NCBI GenBank assembly: GCA_016647705.1
Contig: CM028338.1
Location: 34,415,176 to 34,479,175, forward strand
Source of the DNA: Eucommia ulmoides
Lineage: Eukaryota > Streptophyta > Magnoliopsida > Garryales > Eucommiaceae
Length of the DNA: 64,000 nucleotides
Direction: 5' to 3'
Below, piece by piece: positions 46,421 through 57,519 of this stretch (position 1 is its first letter; every line of letters starts with the position of its first letter). The notes under the pieces are model-generated. The model was not told the origin of the DNA. It was given only the letters and a program-made list of their open reading frames with translations, and did not search any database. The translations under genes and the position numbers were made by a program.

Positions 46421-47425
46421 CTACACTAGAACCGAATCCACTACGTCTTTAGGTACGGCTTCCAAAGATAGGATATAGGCCACAACACCTACATTCGTGG
46501 TTGAGCCTTTTTCACCAAAATCTCCCATAGATAGGGAATTTGTGATAGCATGCTCCAAAGGATCCCGATTCAAGTTTTCATGAAAGAATTTCCTAACGCA
46601 CGAGTCCACCACTTCCACTCGATTGCATGTTGGGCATTCATCCAAAAACTTCATTGTACAGAAAATATTGAACTTCAGTTCATCATCATTTACCCTCAAC
46701 GTCAAGTTCCCATTGTAAAGATCAATTAACGCCTTCCAGATGGAGAGAAAAGGCCTCCCAAGTATTATAGGAATCTCTCGGTCTTCCTCCATTTCCAACA
46801 CGACAAAATCCATCAGAAATATGAATTTATCCACCTTTACTAACACGTCTTCAATTATGCCTTTAGGATAGGTCAATGAACAATCCACCATTTGTAGAGA
46901 AATCGTAGTCGGCTTTGCATCTCCAAGCCCCAACTTCCGGTAAACGAATGACGACATAAGATTTATACTTGCTACTAGATCACAAAGTGCCTTCTCAAAG
47001 TGAGATTTTCCTATAGTGCATGGTATAGTGAAACTTCTAGGATCTTTCAACTTTTGAGGCAACTTCCATTGAAGGATCACACTACATTCCTCCATTAACT
47101 TGACAGTCTCATATTCCTCCAATTTCTTCTTCTTGGTCATGATATCTTTCAAAAACTTCCCGTAATTGGGAATTTGTTCTAATGCATAGGAAAATGGTAT
47201 GTTGATGTGGATTTTCTTGAAAATGTCAAGAAATTTAGCAAAATGGGAATCCAATTTCTTCTTTTGAAACCGTTGTGGGTATAGAAAAGGTGGAGTGAGT
47301 ATTGGTGGATTGTCCGAAATTGAGATTGATCCTGGTTTCACTCTTGGGGATTCCTTCTTTTCCTCAACTGGAATGGCTTCCTTTTCAACATCAATTTTCT
47401 CCTTAGGCTCTTTCTCCATTGGCAT
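46421..47425 (-). pseudogene. Athila gag-pol segment with retropepsin
   Basis: This 334-residue frame is the longest uninterrupted Athila piece. A charged linker (residues 1-60) is followed by a conserved stretch, then the protease core CDLVASINLM (148-157), LGLGDAKPTTISLQMVD, and ILGRPFL (221-227). The active site normally reads D-L-G-A; here glycine is valine, which should inactivate it. Upstream, the C-terminal gag continues in other frames, and downstream a stop separates it from reverse transcriptase. Confidence 0.87.
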
Positions 47426-47426
47426 G

Positions 47427-48330
47427 GTGTTTCTACTTTCTTTCCGCTCCTCAAGGTAATGGCCTTACACTCCCTTGGGTTAGTTTCTGTATCACTTGGA
47501 AACTTGCCTAAGGTTTACCATTTTATAGCACTAGCGAGCTGACCAATTTGAGTTTCCAATGACTTCCTAGTTCAATTTGTATTAGTGCACATTGTCTCAA
47601 TATTGTCAAGCCTTGTCTCATGCTTGTTGAGCCGATTATGCATTTCTCGCATAATATTTTGTGTTTCCTTCATGAACAAGCCGAGCAAATCTTCCAACGG
47701 TGGCGTATGGATTTGCACTAGATTTTGTTGCATAAGTCGATTTTGTTTCTATAGTTGGTATACTTTTGATATCGAAGAGTATCCGGGAGGAGGTCGCAAG
47801 GTATTTTGATTATTCGCATAAGAAAAGTTTTCATGATTATGAATTCCGGGGTGATAACGAGTTGGAATATTGTTTGCAGGCCTAATGGTGTAAACCCAGT
47901 TGTTGACAAAGTGGCACTCCTCAAACTCACTATCAACCCCCGGTTGTGAAGTACTTCCCACATTTTTCGTTTCTCAACTGGACGTGGCATCTCTGGTAGA
48001 GAAAGCGATTAGCTGCTCCAAGAGTTTTGACACTTGGGCTGATAAGGTAGCAAGAGGTTCGGCCTCTTGAATAGCAGCTACCTTTCATCCCATATTTTGC
48101 TCATTAGGCCATTGGTAGTTGTTGGCCACCATCTCTTCCAAAAGTGCTTGAGCTTCATCCGGAGTTTCGGATAACAATGAGCCTCCCGATGCGACAACCA
48201 CAATTGTTTTTGTCTATCCATCCAACCCGTTGTAGAAGAGTTGGGTTTGAAACCAATCTTGATACCCGTGTTAGAAGCACTTTCTCAATAAGTCCTTGAA
48301 CCTTTCCCACGCCTCGAAGAGTGGCTCATA
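47427..48330 (-). pseudogene. Athila gag, C-terminal half
   Basis: From 48330 leftwards the minus strand reads VYEPLFEAWERFKDLL, FYNGLDG, then VASGGSLLSETPDEAQALLE and MVANNYQWPNEQ. These are the standard blocks of Athila gag after the capsid core. Stops and frame changes follow, with IGQLASAIKW and TNPRECKAITLRSG near 47480-47530 at the gag-pol junction. A copia-type LTR separates it from the N-terminal half at 50473. Confidence 0.82.
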
Positions 48331-48335
48331 AACCC

Positions 48336-50478
48336 TGTTGATCCTAAGATTTTGATGAACAATTAAGTGTTGATGTTTTGGTAGAACTAATGGTTTAATT
48401 GAGTGTTTCAGTTATTTAAGTTCCAGTGGTGAAGATGTAATGACAAATGGATGCTAAATGATGATGTCAAGATGATGAAGAATTAGGAGTTTGAAGAAAT
48501 TAGGGAAAACAACTCAGGTAAATTTCAACTCTTAATATCCCAATTAGTAACACACACATGGCACAAAAAGTTTTTATTATTTATGTGTGTTTTGATAAGA
48601 TGAATTTATTTGCTCCTATGTGTATTTGAAAAGAAATATTTTTAAATGGTTAAAATAGAATTTGAGAAAGTTAGTGGAGCTAATTGAGATAAATTTATTT
48701 GCTCCTATGTGTATTTTAAAAGAAATAATTATAAATGGTTAAAATGGAATTTGAGAAAGTTAGTGGAGCTAATTGAGAAAAGAAAATGGTTAAATGGGTG
48801 AAAACATAAATAAAAATGAGTTAAAAACGAGTTTAGAAAAAATTCCAGCATAGTCAGTCGACTGACAGGTCAACTTATGTCCAAAGGTGAAAGTCTCTCA
48901 ATTGGTAAGTTGACTGACAGGTCGACCTATGAAACTCTCTGGATTGGTAAGTTAACAGACAGGTCGACCTATGAAACTCTCTGGATTGGTAAGTCGATTA
49001 ACAGGTTGACCTATGGCACTGTTTCAGGATCTTGTATATTCCGAAATCATATTTAAAAATAGCCGTTTTTTGTTAGGATTTGAGAGAGATTTTGGGGATA
49101 TTCTTATATTTAAGATATGGTTCATTTATTAATTAAATCCTATTGATTTGGTATATTAAATATTAATGTTTCTCAATTTAGTACTTAAAATAGTTTCTAT
49201 TCTATCTAATTGAGTTTGAGAAATACTTGGGGGGTTTAATTGAGAGATTTAAAAGTTGTTATTAAGTGAATTGAACCAAAATGAAGCCATTATGTCATAA
49301 GGGGTCTATAAGTGCTATTAATTGTCATGACACATGTAAACTAGCCGTTAGAATGCTGATTTCATACTCCTTTAAATAGACCTGCGAATTTCATATATCA
49401 AAAAGCAGTAAACAAGAGAGAAATCATATCATATCATTTGGGAGCTATTATAAGAGTCATCATTCTGAGATATTGTGAGCTTTTCTGAGAGACAATCTTG
49501 AAGATCAACTGCTGTTAATTTTTCCTGCTACCGGATTTAAAGTTACATCGTTCTAATCATTCTTTCTGTGGATTCTGGATGTGATCTTTCTAATTATATT
49601 TTTTCATTGCATTATTTGATTATTGTTTAGAAATTGATCTTAGAAATTATTTCTGATTTTTTAAGACAATATTTTTACAAATAATTTCTTAAATTTGATT
49701 ACGTGCTCAAATTTGCTACCCATATCTTGTTAAAATTAGATTTTTCTATCTCATATTTTTCTATCACTAGTTGAGATATTAATTGAGTTATTATTTATCT
49801 GGGGTGGTAGAAGTTCTGAGTGAGATTTTCTACTTATCATTTTATATTGGTGAGTAGTGTGACGGGTTAAATACTGTTAGGGGTATTTAATCAAGGGTAG
49901 CTGGGTTTCAGTCTCTTCCTGTAAAGAGATTGAGGTAGTGATTCTTCCTAGATAGAATTGCGATTTGAGTGAATTGTAAAGGTTCCATCCTTACCTAAGA
50001 AAATGATAGTTGGAGTATTTTGTGAGGTTTTGATTCTTGAGCCTAAGGTATAAAAAGAATTAGGTTAGTCTTTAGCCTGTAAAAAGATAGGTTTTTCTTG
50101 AGCCTGTAAAAAGTAGAGGTTATTCCTTATCCTGGGAAAAGGATTTTGTAAAGGTTGATTTTGAGCCTGTAAAAGAATCGGTGTGAGGGTTTGGTTCCTA
50201 CCTTTAAAGGGATCTTGAGTATTAGTGGGTGCTAATCTCCGTGGGGCTCAAAGGACTAGACTAGCCAAGAGTATCTTGGTGAACCAGGATATATCTTGGT
50301 GTGCTGCATTATTAATTTATTTATTTTTGTTGTTTGTGTGTGCACCTAGTTGATTAATTTATTCCACTATGATATAAAAATAATAATTAATTTAGGAATA
50401 AAATTAATTATTTGATTTATTGAAGTTTTTATTCTGATAATTGTTATTACCCAATTCACCCCCCTTGGGTATTCAACT
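48336..50478. mobile_element. copia-type solo LTR (large LTR, Maximus/SIRE-like) inside Athila gag
   Basis: The 2.1-kb insertion starts TGTTGATCC and ends acccaattcacccccc then gggtattcaact, with TGTTGA/TCAAC-like termini; an AATTCACCCCCC end is common in large copia LTRs, which suggests + orientation. Athila gag stops at one side (..RQRDCSP) and resumes at the other (VYEPLFEAW), so this is an insertion. I could not confirm a target duplication. Internal repeats: a duplicated stretch (48601-48690 and 48692-48780) and GTCGAC repeats at 48850-49020. Confidence 0.65.
48850..49020 (+). repeat. tandem GTCGAC-type repeats in copia LTR
   Basis: Three to four units of about 48 bp share the text ggtaagttgactgacaggtc and cgacctatgaaactctctgg. 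Similar GTCGACC words occur in the old LTR at 9190-9240. Confidence 0.8.
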
Positions 50479-50942
50479 GGGCGAACAATCCCGTTGGCGA
50501 AATTGTGCAATTTCGCCTCTTAATTGTGATGTCCTCAATGGTGGAAAAAACTTAGAGAGGAACCGTTGAGCTAGTTCCTCCCAAGTTGAAATGCTTCCTG
50601 GTTGGACTGACTGAAACCAACCCTTGGCACTGTCTCGAAGGAAAAATGGGAATAATCTTAGCCGGATTACATCCTCAGTGACTTTATTTATCTTCACCGT
50701 GTCACAAATCTCTAAGAATGTAGTCAGATGTATATTTGGATCTTCATAAAGGTTCCCGCCATAATAGTTCTGTTGAACCATGCTGATTAGCGCGGGTTTT
50801 AACTCGAAGTTGTTTGCTTGGATCGGCTGCCTCTGGATCCCCGAATAGTTGTCAAACATGATGGGTTGATAGTAGTCCCTAAGGACCCACTATTGTTGAA
50901 CCTCTGGTTCCGGTGGTTGTTGCGGTAGCTCTTGAGGCATTG
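50473..50942 (-). pseudogene. Athila gag, N-terminal half with capsid domain
   Basis: From an ATG at 50942 the minus strand reads MPQELPQQPPEPEVQQ, a stop, then WVLRDYYQPIM and the 128-residue frame from 50859: NNFELKPALISMVQQN, EDPNIHLTTFLEICDTVK, RLRLFPFFLRDSAKGWFQS, SISTWEELAQRFLSKFFPP. This is the conserved Athila gag capsid core. The frame ends in the copia LTR at 50478. Confidence 0.87.
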
Positions 50943-51187
50943 GCGATTATCGTGGGAAGAGAATGATATCATTCCAGTGGCAATTCGAGTTTAGCGTCGA
51001 CCAGCCTACCGTTTCCAGCTTCAAGCCAAATCTGCCAAAGATCCTTCGTACTAAGATATAAAGAACTTTCTGACATGAGTACCCAGAGGGAGCATCGAGC
51101 GTTAATCGGAGGACCCTCCGAAGATTAGTAAGCCAATTCTTCCTAAGTGGGTAGACTATGTACAAGCATTCCCTTGACATGAGTTTA
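50930..51187 (+). pseudogene. Tat RNase H-integrase junction fragment inside Athila leader
   Basis: On the + strand, opposite to Athila, the text EALAIIV..EENDIIP, DIKNFLT, EGASSVNRRTLRRLVSQFF and YKHSLDMSLLN is the RNase H/integrase junction of a Tat-type element. Positions 51111-51187 repeat 58771-58850 with about nine differences in 80. It lies between the Athila primer site remnant and Athila gag. Confidence 0.8.
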
Positions 51188-51249
51188 TTGAATATCGTAA
51201 TTAAGACGTGAATACCATAATTAATACTGTATTATTGGTGCCAAAAACT

Positions 51250-52586
51250 TGAACGCGCTTTTTCACATCTTAATTTAACTCGCAAGTGCACGAAGTCAAG
51301 TTTTAATATAGTGGACCTTTCGATCAGATATCATCCACAGGGAAACATGTTTGATTAATTGAATACCATAATTTGCATAGTCCTATATTATCTCAACGGT
51401 TCAAGAATTGTTTAAAGTTGAATATTTAAAAAGTAAGTTAAACTTATAACTATTGGGTTAATTCTAATTAAATGGATTACCTAGGGATTGATTTCATTCA
51501 CTTAATACATGTTTGACTTTGTTTAGTTAACAATAAAGGTGTTTATCCTATCCCACAATCTAGGTATCGTAAACTCGTTCACTACCGCTCCCGAGTGTAA
51601 AGTGAGCGAATATGTGATTTCGTGTAAACGCCGAAGTCCCTCTCAACGTCTATACGACCCTTAGTCATATGAATCTTGACCCAACCTCATGGATTGCACA
51701 CTTTTTAACGCCCTCTCGGGTCGTTAGATCGTAGTGATGTGTTTAACCCTAGTCCGAATCCAGGGTTACCTCTCCCGAATGTCAAACCCCGTATTCTAAA
51801 AACCAACTCTAACACCTTAACAAGCATATTAAAATTGTAATAAAATGGTAAACACAATCGGATTTAGACAAACAACCATTAAAGTAATATATATTCAATC
51901 AAACATGTATTTACATAAATTACAACAATCCCTAGATAATATTTATCTAGCCTACCATGATCTTAGCCATACAAATATTAAAACAAAATGGATTCATCAT
52001 CATTAGATATGGAAAGTTAATTACAAAGATAAAAAAAACAAAAGAAGAACGATCAAATCTTAGAGTGGAATAGTCTTTTGTCGCCAAAGATCAATCCGGA
52101 ATTGCTTCCTCTTTTCCAAATATTGAATATCCTCTTTGAGCTCTCAAAATAAGCTTAAGATCAAGTGTCTAATGTTAGGAACATCTTTGACAAATGGTAG
52201 AACAAGAGGATTAAATACAAGACTTCAAAATATATAGAAAAATATCTATTTTCTGTGCAGAGTGACCGCCGCGGCGGTGGGTATGTTGGTTAACTTCACC
52301 GCTACGGTTGTGAATGACCACTACGGTGGTGAATGACCGCTATGAAGGTGAGACTTCTGCAATTCTCCCTGCATCTCCACCACCACGGCGGTGGGTTTGC
52401 TTTCTTAAAGCCTTGTTTCTTTTATCGTTTCTTCACCGTTTTTCCACCATTTTGCTTGTTTATCACTCGATTATGTTCCTACACCTGATTTACATAAAAA
52501 TAAACAAAAACGCAATAAAATAGTACTAAAACACTCAAAAACTATCAAATTCAGCTTAAAAGTAGATAGGTATTTTCAACCTATCA
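51250..52586 (-). mobile_element. Athila LTR (right, 5' LTR of the gag-pol copy), minus strand
   Basis: The edges TGAACGCGC (51250) and CCTATCA (52586) match the class. U3 palindromes include a perfect ACCGCCGCGGCGGT at 52265-52278 and weaker ones to about 52395. Left of it the primer site survives only as tttttggcacc (minus sense), after which the sequence departs from the consensus. The right flank is aggaccctccgaa, Tat integrase sequence. Confidence 0.82.
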
Positions 52587-52894
52587 AGGACCCTCCGAAG
52601 GGGGAAAATTATTGGATCCAATTTGAGACAAAAACCTAGAGAGAGAAACTCGTAGCCACTACATGCAATCGTGAAACCCTAGTCGCTGCCGGCTGGGGGG
52701 TCACCACCGATTTCTTCGCTGGTGCGGGAGCTGCGCCTAGGGGAATCCCCACTCTTCCAAGGTAGAACCACTACTTTTTGTTGTTTCTCTCTCTTTCTTC
52801 CCTCTAGGATTCTCCTGCTGCAGATACCCTAGCCGCTGTAAGCACTACTGTTGTTTGTCGTTTGTTGTTCGCTGTTTGATGCTTTGTTCCGGAC

Positions 52895-53747
52895 ATGGCA
52901 GCTCCATCAGCACAGCCTGCAAGAAATATAGGTTTTGTGCAATCCTATGTAACTACTCTACAAAAAGAAGTTTGTCTTCCACCTATAGAGATGGAATCTC
53001 TATCATACACAAAAGATGGCATGTCGGCTGTCTCATTCTCTCCCTCCACGTTGTCCCAATCAAAGGCCCTCTTTGATCAAGCAGCGGTTTTGAAATTTTA
53101 CAAAGGTCGTCCCTCTTTGGAAGTCATCCAAATAGAAATAAGAACCTGAAATCTCACTGGGCAGTTCACAATGGGGTTGATTGACTCAAAAACGCTTCTT
53201 CTTCGATTCCTTAATGATAGTGATCTTCTCAAAGTCCTTTCCCGTGAAGTTAACGCGATAAAGGGATTTCATTACAAGGTATTCTGATGGAATAAAGCTT
53301 TTAATTCCAAAAACGATGCCTCTATTCTTCCACTTTGGATTCAATTCCCAAAGCTTCCAATCAATTATTTTGTTCCTAAAAGCAATAGCTAGCACGATTG
53401 GAAAAGTTGTTGCTATTGATTCTACTACTTTAACCTTAACAAAATTGAACTCCACTAGGGTGTGTGTAGAGGTGGATCTCTCTAAACCTTTACCACCCAA
53501 AATTTGGATCGGAAAGCAAGATGGGTTTTCTCAAGAGGTTATGTACGATCGGATTCCGTCTTTTTGTTCCTATTGTAATATTCAGGGTCACTTTCTAGAC
53601 AAATGTCGGAGGAAAAACCCTGCATTGAACAACAAGAAAAACGCAGGGGAAGAAGGCTTTGATAATCTAGAAAACACACTGTCAAAAAGCTTCAAAAGAA
53701 TACGTAATAGGGCATTGCAGAAGTCAGTCCCAAAAGTTCCGATTTAA
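52895..53747 (+). pseudogene. LINE ORF1 (DUF4283 domain and zinc knuckle)
   Basis: The ATG at 52895 starts MAAPSAQPARNIGFVQSYV. The DUF4283 region follows across three frames (TGQFTMGLIDSKTLLLRFLN, REVNAIKGFHYKVF, SILPLWIQFPKLPINYF, KVVAIDSTTLTLTKLNSTRV). Then VCVEVDLSKPLPPKIWIG leads to a CCHC knuckle CSYCNIQGHFLDKC (pattern CX2CX4HX4C). In intact plant LINEs this protein binds the element RNA. Frame breaks lie near 53147 and 53290-53400. Confidence 0.85.
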
Positions 53748-53808
53748 GGTGCTAGTGAGAAGAAAGAAAGTGGTGCCAATCCGCATAAAAATGGTGCAAA
53801 TTCTGGTT

Positions 53809-54150
53809 TACTGCAGGAGGCTGTTTTGGGTACCATTTTAATGCAAAAAAAAAATGATGTTTTACCGCAAGTTTCAGGTTCAGTTGCTGAGCTTCCGTAG
53901 GGGGCTGTTTTGGGTACTGTTTTGACGCAAAAAAAATGATGTTTTACCGCAAGTTGCAGGTTCAGTTGCTGAGCTACCGCAGGGGGCTATTTTGGGTACT
54001 GTTTTGACGCAAAAAAAAGGTTGTTTTACCGCAAGTTACAGGTTCGGTTGCTGAGCTATCGCAGGGGGCTATTTTGGGTAATGTTGTGCTGCAAAACACA
54101 GTAGTTGTACTGCAAGTTGCTAGTCCAATTGATGAACTAACGCAGGAGGC
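53809..54150 (+). repeat. 82-84-bp coding tandem repeat in LINE ORF1 tail
   Basis: Four clear units (equivalent points 53821, 53905, 53987, 54069) and a decayed fifth. The consensus unit encodes about 28 residues of the type GAVLGTVLTQKKNDVLPQV then AGSVAELPQ. Length differences of two bases break the frame between units. It sits between the zinc knuckle and ORF2. Confidence 0.88.
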
Positions 54151-54598
54151 TGCTGATATTGTTGTAGATACACTGCAATGGACTATTCCAGTAGCTATTT
54201 TATTGCATGGGCTTGTTTTGCTGGACACTTCTACTATTGCAATTTAAATCGGAATGCAATCTGGTCCGGCGATGACAGTTCCGTCCGAAAACATGGTTAT
54301 CTTTGATTCAGGCTCTCCTCCGTTGCATGTAGTGGTTCGTGATCATATTCAGACTTTTCAAGTTTTTTTGTGGATGAAGAGGGAGAAAATTTTATCGCCA
54401 AAGGGGACTCTCAATCGGAGCAAGGGAATTCTTTGTCTGATGATAAGGAAGCAACTGGTTATGCTACGGATACGACAAAGAAAGAACTGGATGGATTTCA
54501 AATCGTCCGAAGAAAGAAAGGAAAATTACAGGTTCCGAAGTCGGTTGGAGGTCCCTCCAAGACTTCGGGAATAGTAACACGCCATCAAGTAAAGTTTA

Positions 54599-56041
54599 AT
54601 GTCTAACTCCATTCTATTTTGGGACTGTAGGGGGATCGGCAACCCGAGCACCCTTGCTAGACTAAAAAGAATAGTGAAGTCTTCGAAAGTTTCCTTTGCC
54701 GGAGTTATCGATCCGTGGATTGATGATTCTAACATGGGAAGGGTTAATAAAGCTACCAAGTTTCATAATGCAGTCTCTAATCAAGGTGAGTTGGGCAAAA
54801 CTTGGGTTTTACGGAGAAATAATCTGGAAGTTCAAATAGTTCATACGCATCGCCAATTTATTGCTTGTAAGTTATCTTGGTTAAATTTGGATTTTTTTAT
54901 TGTAGTGGTTTACGCTAGCTGCTCTCAGATCGAACGCCGAATTCTCTGGGAGGATCTTCTCATTACAATTGCCTCAGTCTTTATTCCGATAATTTGGGGG
55001 GGTGATTTTAATGTTGTTAGGAGTATGTCCGAGAAGTTGGGTTGTTTAACCCCTTCTTGGAGCACCATGCAAGAGTTTAATGCATGTATTAATTCAGCCG
55101 GACTGGTGGATCCCCCGTTCGTTGGGTCTACCTTTACTTTTTGTAATAATCGTCAAGGGTTATCTAGCCAATATTCTCGGTTAGATAGAATCCTGGTATC
55201 GCCAATGATTTGTAATTCGTTTAAAGGCCGGGTGGAGCATTTGGCTCGTATTAATTCGGACCACTGCCCGTTGATTCTGCATTCCTCCTCTTTCTCATAT
55301 AATGGTCCGAAGCTTTTTCGATTTCAGCAAATGTGGACCCTGCATGAGGGATTTCTGGACGTGGTTAAACTTGCATGGAAGGCTTCTCATCAAAACCCCT
55401 TGGTTAGTTTAAGTCTTAACGTCAAATCGACGAGGGCGGCCCTTAAAGTTTGGAATGCTCAAACCCTTAAAGTTTGGAATGCTCAAACCTTTGGGAATGT
55501 CTTTGTTGAGTTAAATTCTTGGAAGGATAGAATAGAAGCTTATGATTCTATGCTTCAAACCAACTGGTCTCAGAGTGTTTCAGATTTATTTGATCAGGCT
55601 ACTACGGAATATAATAATCTTCTTAAGAGAGAAGAAGTATATTGGAAACAAAAGTCTCGAGAGCATTGGCTAGCAAAGGGGGATAGCAATTCTAAATTCT
55701 TTCACTCGTCCATTAAAATGAGTAATTCTCCTCTTTGTTTGTCTGTAATTCGTCATGAAGATGGGAGTAGCTTGGCGGAGCCCAATAAGTTTCATGAAGC
55801 TGCAATTGAGTTTTTTAAGGATTTATACTTTACTACCCAGGTGACCATTTCTAACACTGTCTTTGATTCCATCCCTCGTATTGTTATGGATATGGATAAT
55901 GATATGTTATTAGCTCATTTCTCGTTGGAGGAAATCAAAGATGTTCTTTGGTCCATTCCCATTGATAGTGCACCAAGTATGGAATATCTATCTTCTAGTT
56001 TTTTCCAATTTTCCTGGGATATAGTGGGTAAAGATATTTGA
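54599..56041 (+). pseudogene. LINE ORF2, endonuclease part
   Basis: The 480-residue open frame is an endonuclease/exonuclease/phosphatase domain: FWDCRGIGNPSTLARLK (residues 7-23), GGDFNVV (134-140), RLDRILV (194-200) and SDHCPLIL (220-227). The catalytic glutamate normally after the second strand is replaced by aspartate in VIDPWI (D38), so nicking activity is doubtful. Residues 282 onward link to reverse transcriptase. A 24-bp in-frame duplication (55443-55490) doubles LKVWNAQT. A stop at 56039-56041 ends the frame just before reverse transcriptase. Confidence 0.9.
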
Positions 56042-57514
56042 GAAGCCGCTAATTATTTTCTTAAAGGGAACCCCCTTCCTACTGCCCTCTCTAGTACCTT
56101 ACTAGTCCTTATTCCAAAGAAGTCTCAACCGTCTTCTCTAAAAGATTTTCGCCCGATCAGTTTATGTAATATTTGTTATAAAATCTTTTCAAAGGCTTTA
56201 GCTACCAGATTGGCATATCTTCTGCCCAAGTTGATTTCTGTTCAGCAGTATGGTTTTGTTAAAGGCCAATCCATCATAGAAGCGATTGGGCTTGCCCAAG
56301 AACGAGTCAAAGATTTGGGTTAGGATATACGTGGGCGTAATATTACGCTCAAACTCAACATGGCCAAAGCTTATGATCGAATCGAGTGGAATTTCTTAAT
56401 AGATATGCTTAATCGATTTGGTTTCAGCTCTGGATTTATTGCTGCCGCTTCAAGATGTTTTGACTCGACTTATTTCTCTGTGGTGTTCCAAGGGGTATAT
56501 AAGGGTTGGTTTCCTGCTTCTAGATGACTTCGTCAGGGCGACCCTATTTCTCCTTTACTGTTTATCTTAGCTCAAGAGGTCCTCAGTCGAAATATCTATC
56601 GATCCATGATAGATGGTCGGGTTCAATATTTTGTTACTAAAAGACGTTGTCCTCTGATTTCTCATTTGATGTTTGCAGATGATACCCTCATCTTTTGTAA
56701 CGGAAGCTCTCGCAACATTAGAAACTTAATGAAGGTGCTTGAAGAATATCAATTAGCATCGGGTCAACTTGTGAGTGCTCCAAAAAGTAATTTTTATATT
56801 CATCATAATTGTCCTAATGCTCGTCGCTCGGCTATCGGTCTTTCCATAGGTTTTAGTCAAGGTGTTTTTCCTTGTACTTACCTTGGAGTGCCCCTTACCT
56901 ATGGTCATATTAAAGCGAGCCACTTTGTTGGTCTTATTGAGAAAGTATCCAAGACAATTGACGGGTGGAAAGCTAAGCTTCTATCAAGTGGAGGTAAACT
57001 TATTCTGCTAAAGCATGTTTTATCCTCCTTCCCTCTGCATCTTTTGGCTTCCACTTGTGTTCATAATAGCATTCTGGCGGATATGGAATCCATGTTTACG
57101 AATTTCTTTTGGGGGCACTCGGATTCAGGAAAGAAAAGGCATTGGGTGGCTTGGCAAAAAATCTGTCAAGATACCTTTTCAGGCGGTCTTAGTCTTCGAA
57201 ATCTAAAGGATATGAAGCTGGCTTTCTCTTTCAAGAAGATTTGGGCTCTTCTAAAAGGGAATTCTCTCTGGTGTGATTTTATGTTGTCCAAGTACACTAA
57301 TAATCTACCTTTATCTCTGTGGACATATCAGATTAGGAGTTCTAAAATTTGGAAAGATATCCTATCGGCTAAAAATACTTTTCTGCAGTTATCGAGATGC
57401 AAAGTTGCTAATGGTGAGCTCACTAGTTTTTGGCATGATGATTGGGGCCTTGGTATCTTTGCTAATGACCAACATTTTACCAACTCGTTGTCTTCTATCA
57501 AAATTTACCTTTAG
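56042..57514 (+). pseudogene. LINE ORF2, reverse transcriptase part
   Basis: The same frame as the endonuclease continues after the stop: LLVLIPKKSQPSSLKDFRPI, ISLCNICYKIFSKALATRL, QQYGFVKGQSIIEAIGLAQE, then stops at about 56322 and 56524 around KAYDRIEWNFLI and LRQGDPISPLLF. The open piece from 56606 has LMFADDTLIFCN with catalytic FADD, GLSIGFSQGVFPCTYLGVPL and KLLSSGGKLILLKHVLSSFP. This is the L1 reverse transcriptase order. The frame stops at 57514. Confidence 0.9.
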
Positions 57515-57519
57515 GATAA

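Larger units (their letters stand above)
35260..52586 (-). mobile_element. Athila complex: LTR-internal-LTR-internal-LTR, minus strand
   Basis: Three LTRs of the same orientation (35260-36557, 38763-40009, 51250-52586) alternate with two internal regions. The right one (40010-51249) is a near-complete gag-pol-env-like interior; the left one (36558-38758) keeps only 3' untranslated sequence and a primer binding site. Such chains arise by unequal recombination between related elements. The flanks are Tat gag on the left and Tat RNase H/integrase on the right, and no matching target duplication is visible, which agrees with rearrangement. Confidence 0.75.

Noticed and set aside
48336-50478. Target duplication for the copia-type LTR in Athila gag
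   Set aside because: Left flank aaccc and right flank aactg/actgg do not match well enough. The insertion is supported by gag continuity, but the exact ends are not.
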